From: Capra hircus
Lineage: Eukaryota > Chordata > Mammalia > Artiodactyla > Bovidae
Length of the DNA: 64,000 nucleotides
Assembly (NCBI RefSeq): GCF_001704415.2
Contig: NC_030811.1
Span: 56,285,591 to 56,349,590 of the forward strand
Direction of reading: 5' to 3'
The notes under the pieces are model-generated. The model had not been told where the DNA came from and ran no database searches. It worked only from the letters and a program-made list of their open reading frames with translations. A program made the translations under genes and the position numbers. This document shows, one piece after another, positions 61,053-64,000 of the stretch (position 1 is its first letter; each line of letters opens with the position of its first letter).

Positions 61053-62232
61053 AGCACAAAGTTTGGAGAGGGAATAGAGACAGCAGCATGAGCTCAGATG
61101 GACAGCCAGGGCAGGATTCTGTTCGAGATTATCCTGCTGGAGGGAAGAATTGTGAGGAATTGGGAAGGAGGCTGAGAATGGGGTAAAGTCAGTGTGTTTC
61201 TCTTCCCTTATAGACTTTATCCTGTAGGCAGTAAGTGGCTAATTCAGACTGAGTAGAGAAATGAAATGAAGGGGCTGTAGGAATTTCAACCAGCATATAA
61301 AGTATTTTATAGGAGAAATTAGAATGGAGAGTGACTATATGGCTGAAAATCAGTTTTATTCAACAAAAAGTGTTGCAATTCAACAGAACGAAGTGATGAG
61401 GATCCTGACTTGCATGAGTATAAGACAGACATATGAGAGGCCTAATACAATTATATCTTTAAAAGGTTGGAGTTTGCACTTGAGTACATGGGAAAAAATG
61501 GTAACTTCCATGGAAAAGAGTTAACTTGGGAAGAGAAGTTGCTTTGCTTCGCTGTGTGGGTTGTGGTTGGGAGAAGCGTAAAATGCTGAGATAGAGGGAC
61601 TGGACTAGCAGCCCATCCACACCTGGACCATCCTAGGACTGGTGGGGTACAGGTGACAGGAGTGGGGAGGGAGGGATGACCCTAAGGAGAGCTTTGGGAG
61701 ATGATTATATCTAGGGGTGCAAAGAATGGAGCAAAGCAGGTAAATGAAGAATGGGACGCATAAAGGCCCCAGGGAAGTTTGGTTCCAGTCTTAGTCCCCA
61801 AACCTTTGGACCTGACATGTTTAAGCCTACTATGTCCATTTAGAAGTTGGGGTATTGTCACCTCTTAACTCTTGGCTGTAATCATAAATTCAGTTCATGC
61901 TCAGTAATTTGGAAGGGATTTTTAAAAACAGAGTGACTTCACATGAGCACTTTTTTGGCTTTGGTGTATTTAGTCCCTGCTTATAAAAGATGGCAAGAGA
62001 GATTGTTCTCAGCCACTGTGTTTAGAGACCACTCATGCACAAGAAATGGAAGCATTGTGTAAGCTCGATAACGAATGAGACCATTCCAGATGTGTGAGCC
62101 CTAGACTGCAATGTCTAAATTGCAAAATGAATAAACTAAAACACCAGCCACCTTGCCTTTAGTCGTCTTCTACATTCCCCATGTGGTTTCCCATCAGAGC
62201 GCAAGGGAATCTTTTTCTATTTGGGGAAATCA
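61053..62232. other. Unique intergenic sequence
   Basis: No gene or repeat recognised. Confidence 0.5.
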
Positions 62233-62243
62233 CATCAGTTATA

Positions 62244-62517
62244 CGGAGAAGGCAATGGCAACCCACTCCAGTACTCTTGCCTGGAAAATCCCATGGACGG
62301 GGAGTCTGGTAGGCTGCGGTCCATGGCGTCGCAAAGAGTCGGTCATGACTGAATGACTTCACTTTCACTTTTCACTTTCATGCATTGGAGAAGGAAATGG
62401 CAGCCCACTCCAGTGTTCTTGCCTAGAGAATCCCAGGGATGGCGGAGCCTGGTGGGCTGCCGTCTCTGGGGTTGCACAGAGTCGGACACGACTGAAGTGA
62501 CTTAGCAGCAGCAGCAG
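62244..62517 (+). mobile_element. BovA2 SINE with 11-bp target site duplication
   Basis: Complete dimer with a CAG-rich tail, bounded by CATCAGTTATA at 62233-62243 and 62518-62528. Confidence 0.97.
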
Positions 62518-62601
62518 CATCAGTTATAAATTTACCCTCCCCCTTCACAATATTGTAGTTTTCAGCACTTTCTCCTTTGGCCATGTCTGAAAGAAAGACT
62601 G

Positions 62602-62733
62602 GGAAATTTCCTGGCAGTCCGGTGGCTAGGACTGAGTGCTTTCACAACCAAGTTGCCGGGGTTCAATCCTTATCCTGATTGGGAAACTAAGATCTCATAA
62701 GCTACGTGGTGCGGCCAAAAAAAAACCCAAAAC
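62602..62733 (+). mobile_element. CHR-type SINE
   Basis: GGGAAATTTCCTGGCAGTCC head, ACGTGGTGCGGCC and a poly(A) tail. Confidence 0.9.
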
Positions 62734-64000
62734 CTGATTGACTTGTTCCGTGAAGAAGATAATGTGAACTCAGTTTACTCCAGGTTACACAGTCAACATT
62801 TTAATTTCCAGGCTGAAGGCTCTCTTCTATAAACTGTCTGTTATTTTTGGCCAATGATATTTTTTGCTGCCACAAACTATACAATCCTATGGAATAGTGT
62901 CTTGAAGATTGGTCATTTTCTTGAAAGATGTGGGGTTTTTTTCTTTTGTATTTTAAGCATCCTGGACTATTTAATGTATAAATCCCTTCTTCTCTCAGGT
63001 AACGGTAGGAGATAAAAAACCAAGGTCCCTTACAAATTAACAGAGATCAGAGGCAGATGTTATAAAGTGCAGGAAATATCCAGCAGCTCTAGAGGTTGGC
63101 ATCTATCCTGTGTTCAGTTTGTCTTACGATTTGCTCTTTGGACTTTGGGGTTTCCTACTTGGTGTCTGTTCTGGCCTCCAAACTAACACTGCTTATGAGC
63201 AACAACAAACAGCAGGGTTTTACCCAGGTAACAGACATACCTTGTAAGGAAGGCCTTACCTTTCAAGATTAGAGACAAAGCCTTTCAATACTATGGAATG
63301 TTATTTTTATGCCGGTTTTCATACTTAACTCCTAATACTGTTGATGGTGTTGTGGGTTACATGGAATTGTGGGTTATATGTTGATGGTATAGTGAGTTAC
63401 GTGAATGTATATCGTGGGTTACAGGGAATTTTGTAGGTTAGCCTGGCAGATCTTACATTCAGTACTGGAAGCTTAGCAACTCCCTTAAGGGTGGTAGCAT
63501 GCCAGGGTTCCCTTCACACAGGTAACCCTTCCTCACAGTCAACCCTTGGTCCTAAAGCGGTGGCTTGATATCCCCTTAAAGGCCATTTCTTCCCTGCAGT
63601 GGTCACAAAGGGAAGGATGATAACTAAGCTCAGGCAAACTGTCAAGATCTTTAGCTTTATCCTAAAATTGGAAACTATAGATATTGGTAATGATTCTCTG
63701 TATAACATCTTGAGTCTGTGATACAACATGTTTAAGGAAATGTATTCCATTGTTCTTTCATAGGAAACAAATTGCTGAGTTCCAGCTTCAAGGAAGAGCT
63801 AAATCATATGTGTTCTTTCTTGATTGAACTATTAAAGCATTATATCAGAAAAACAAGTTAAGAAAATGTCACATTGTAAAGCCTTTGGAATTATCAGTTG
63901 TAAAAGAGCAAATGAATTGCAAGTGTGTGATTTTTAAGCATTTTCTTCTCCTCTCTAAATGGCGACATCACTCATGACACCACCAGTTGTCATGAATAGT
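62734..64000. other. Unique intergenic sequence at window end
   Basis: Apart from the minisatellite-like stretch near 63.4 kb nothing is recognisable. Confidence 0.5.
63341..63442. repeat. Imperfect tandem repeat, minisatellite-like
   Basis: Several degenerate copies of a GTGGGTTACATGGAATT-like unit in a row, with variable spacing. Confidence 0.55.

Noticed and set aside
1..64000. CRISPR arrays, operons, bacterial or phage genes
   Set aside because: The sequence is a ruminant nuclear genome. Repeats are dispersed SINEs and LINEs, with no regularly spaced direct repeats.
1..64000. tRNA genes
   Set aside because: tRNA-like heads occur only inside Bov-tA and CHR SINEs. No free-standing tRNA fold was seen by eye.

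Overview
This is nuclear genomic DNA of a bovid ruminant (cattle, sheep or goat type). The evidence is the repeat content: a near full-length BovB LINE, many Bov-tA and BovA2 SINEs, many CHR-type tRNA-derived SINEs, a ruminant-type L1 and ruminant-type ERV LTRs. I cannot tell which bovid species it is. The sequence is mostly intergenic and intronic, with very low gene density, and most open frames in it are chance frames or repeat remnants.

The only protein-coding gene I can support is KBTBD2, on the minus strand. Three coding exons (31606-31437, 26425-26260, 23621-22086) join with matching phases and GT-AG splice sites into a 623-codon BTB-BACK-Kelch protein. The 3'UTR runs to a poly(A) signal near 20936. 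The coding start lies in an exon that also carries 5'UTR (acceptor near 31948) and an upstream ATG whose short frame overlaps the true start. The promoter is a CpG island at about 40.5-41.7 kb, so the transcription unit spans roughly 20 kb.

Layout: 1-20.9 kb is downstream flank made of repeats. It holds old antisense L1 pieces, an LTR-like insertion that splits an L1 (8296-8790), a 2.5 kb antisense L1 with nested SINEs (12.68-15.25 kb), an MLT1-type LTR, a BovB 3' end and a CpG-rich solo LTR with a 5-bp target duplication (19418-19885). 20.9-41 kb is KBTBD2 with SINE-littered introns. 41-52.8 kb is upstream flank with an L1 remnant, an ERV LTR interrupted by a BovA2, and a second GC-rich promoter-like segment at about 51.1-52.1 kb that has no recognisable coding exon. 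52.8-56.1 kb is the BovB LINE. 58.5-60.5 kb is a degenerate, coding-like stretch with an internal duplication that I could not identify. The rest is SINEs and unique sequence.

No new multi-gene system is apparent. The items most worth checking are the orphan promoter at 51-52 kb, the decayed coding-like block at 58.5-60.5 kb, the overlapping uORF of KBTBD2, and the three ERV LTRs.
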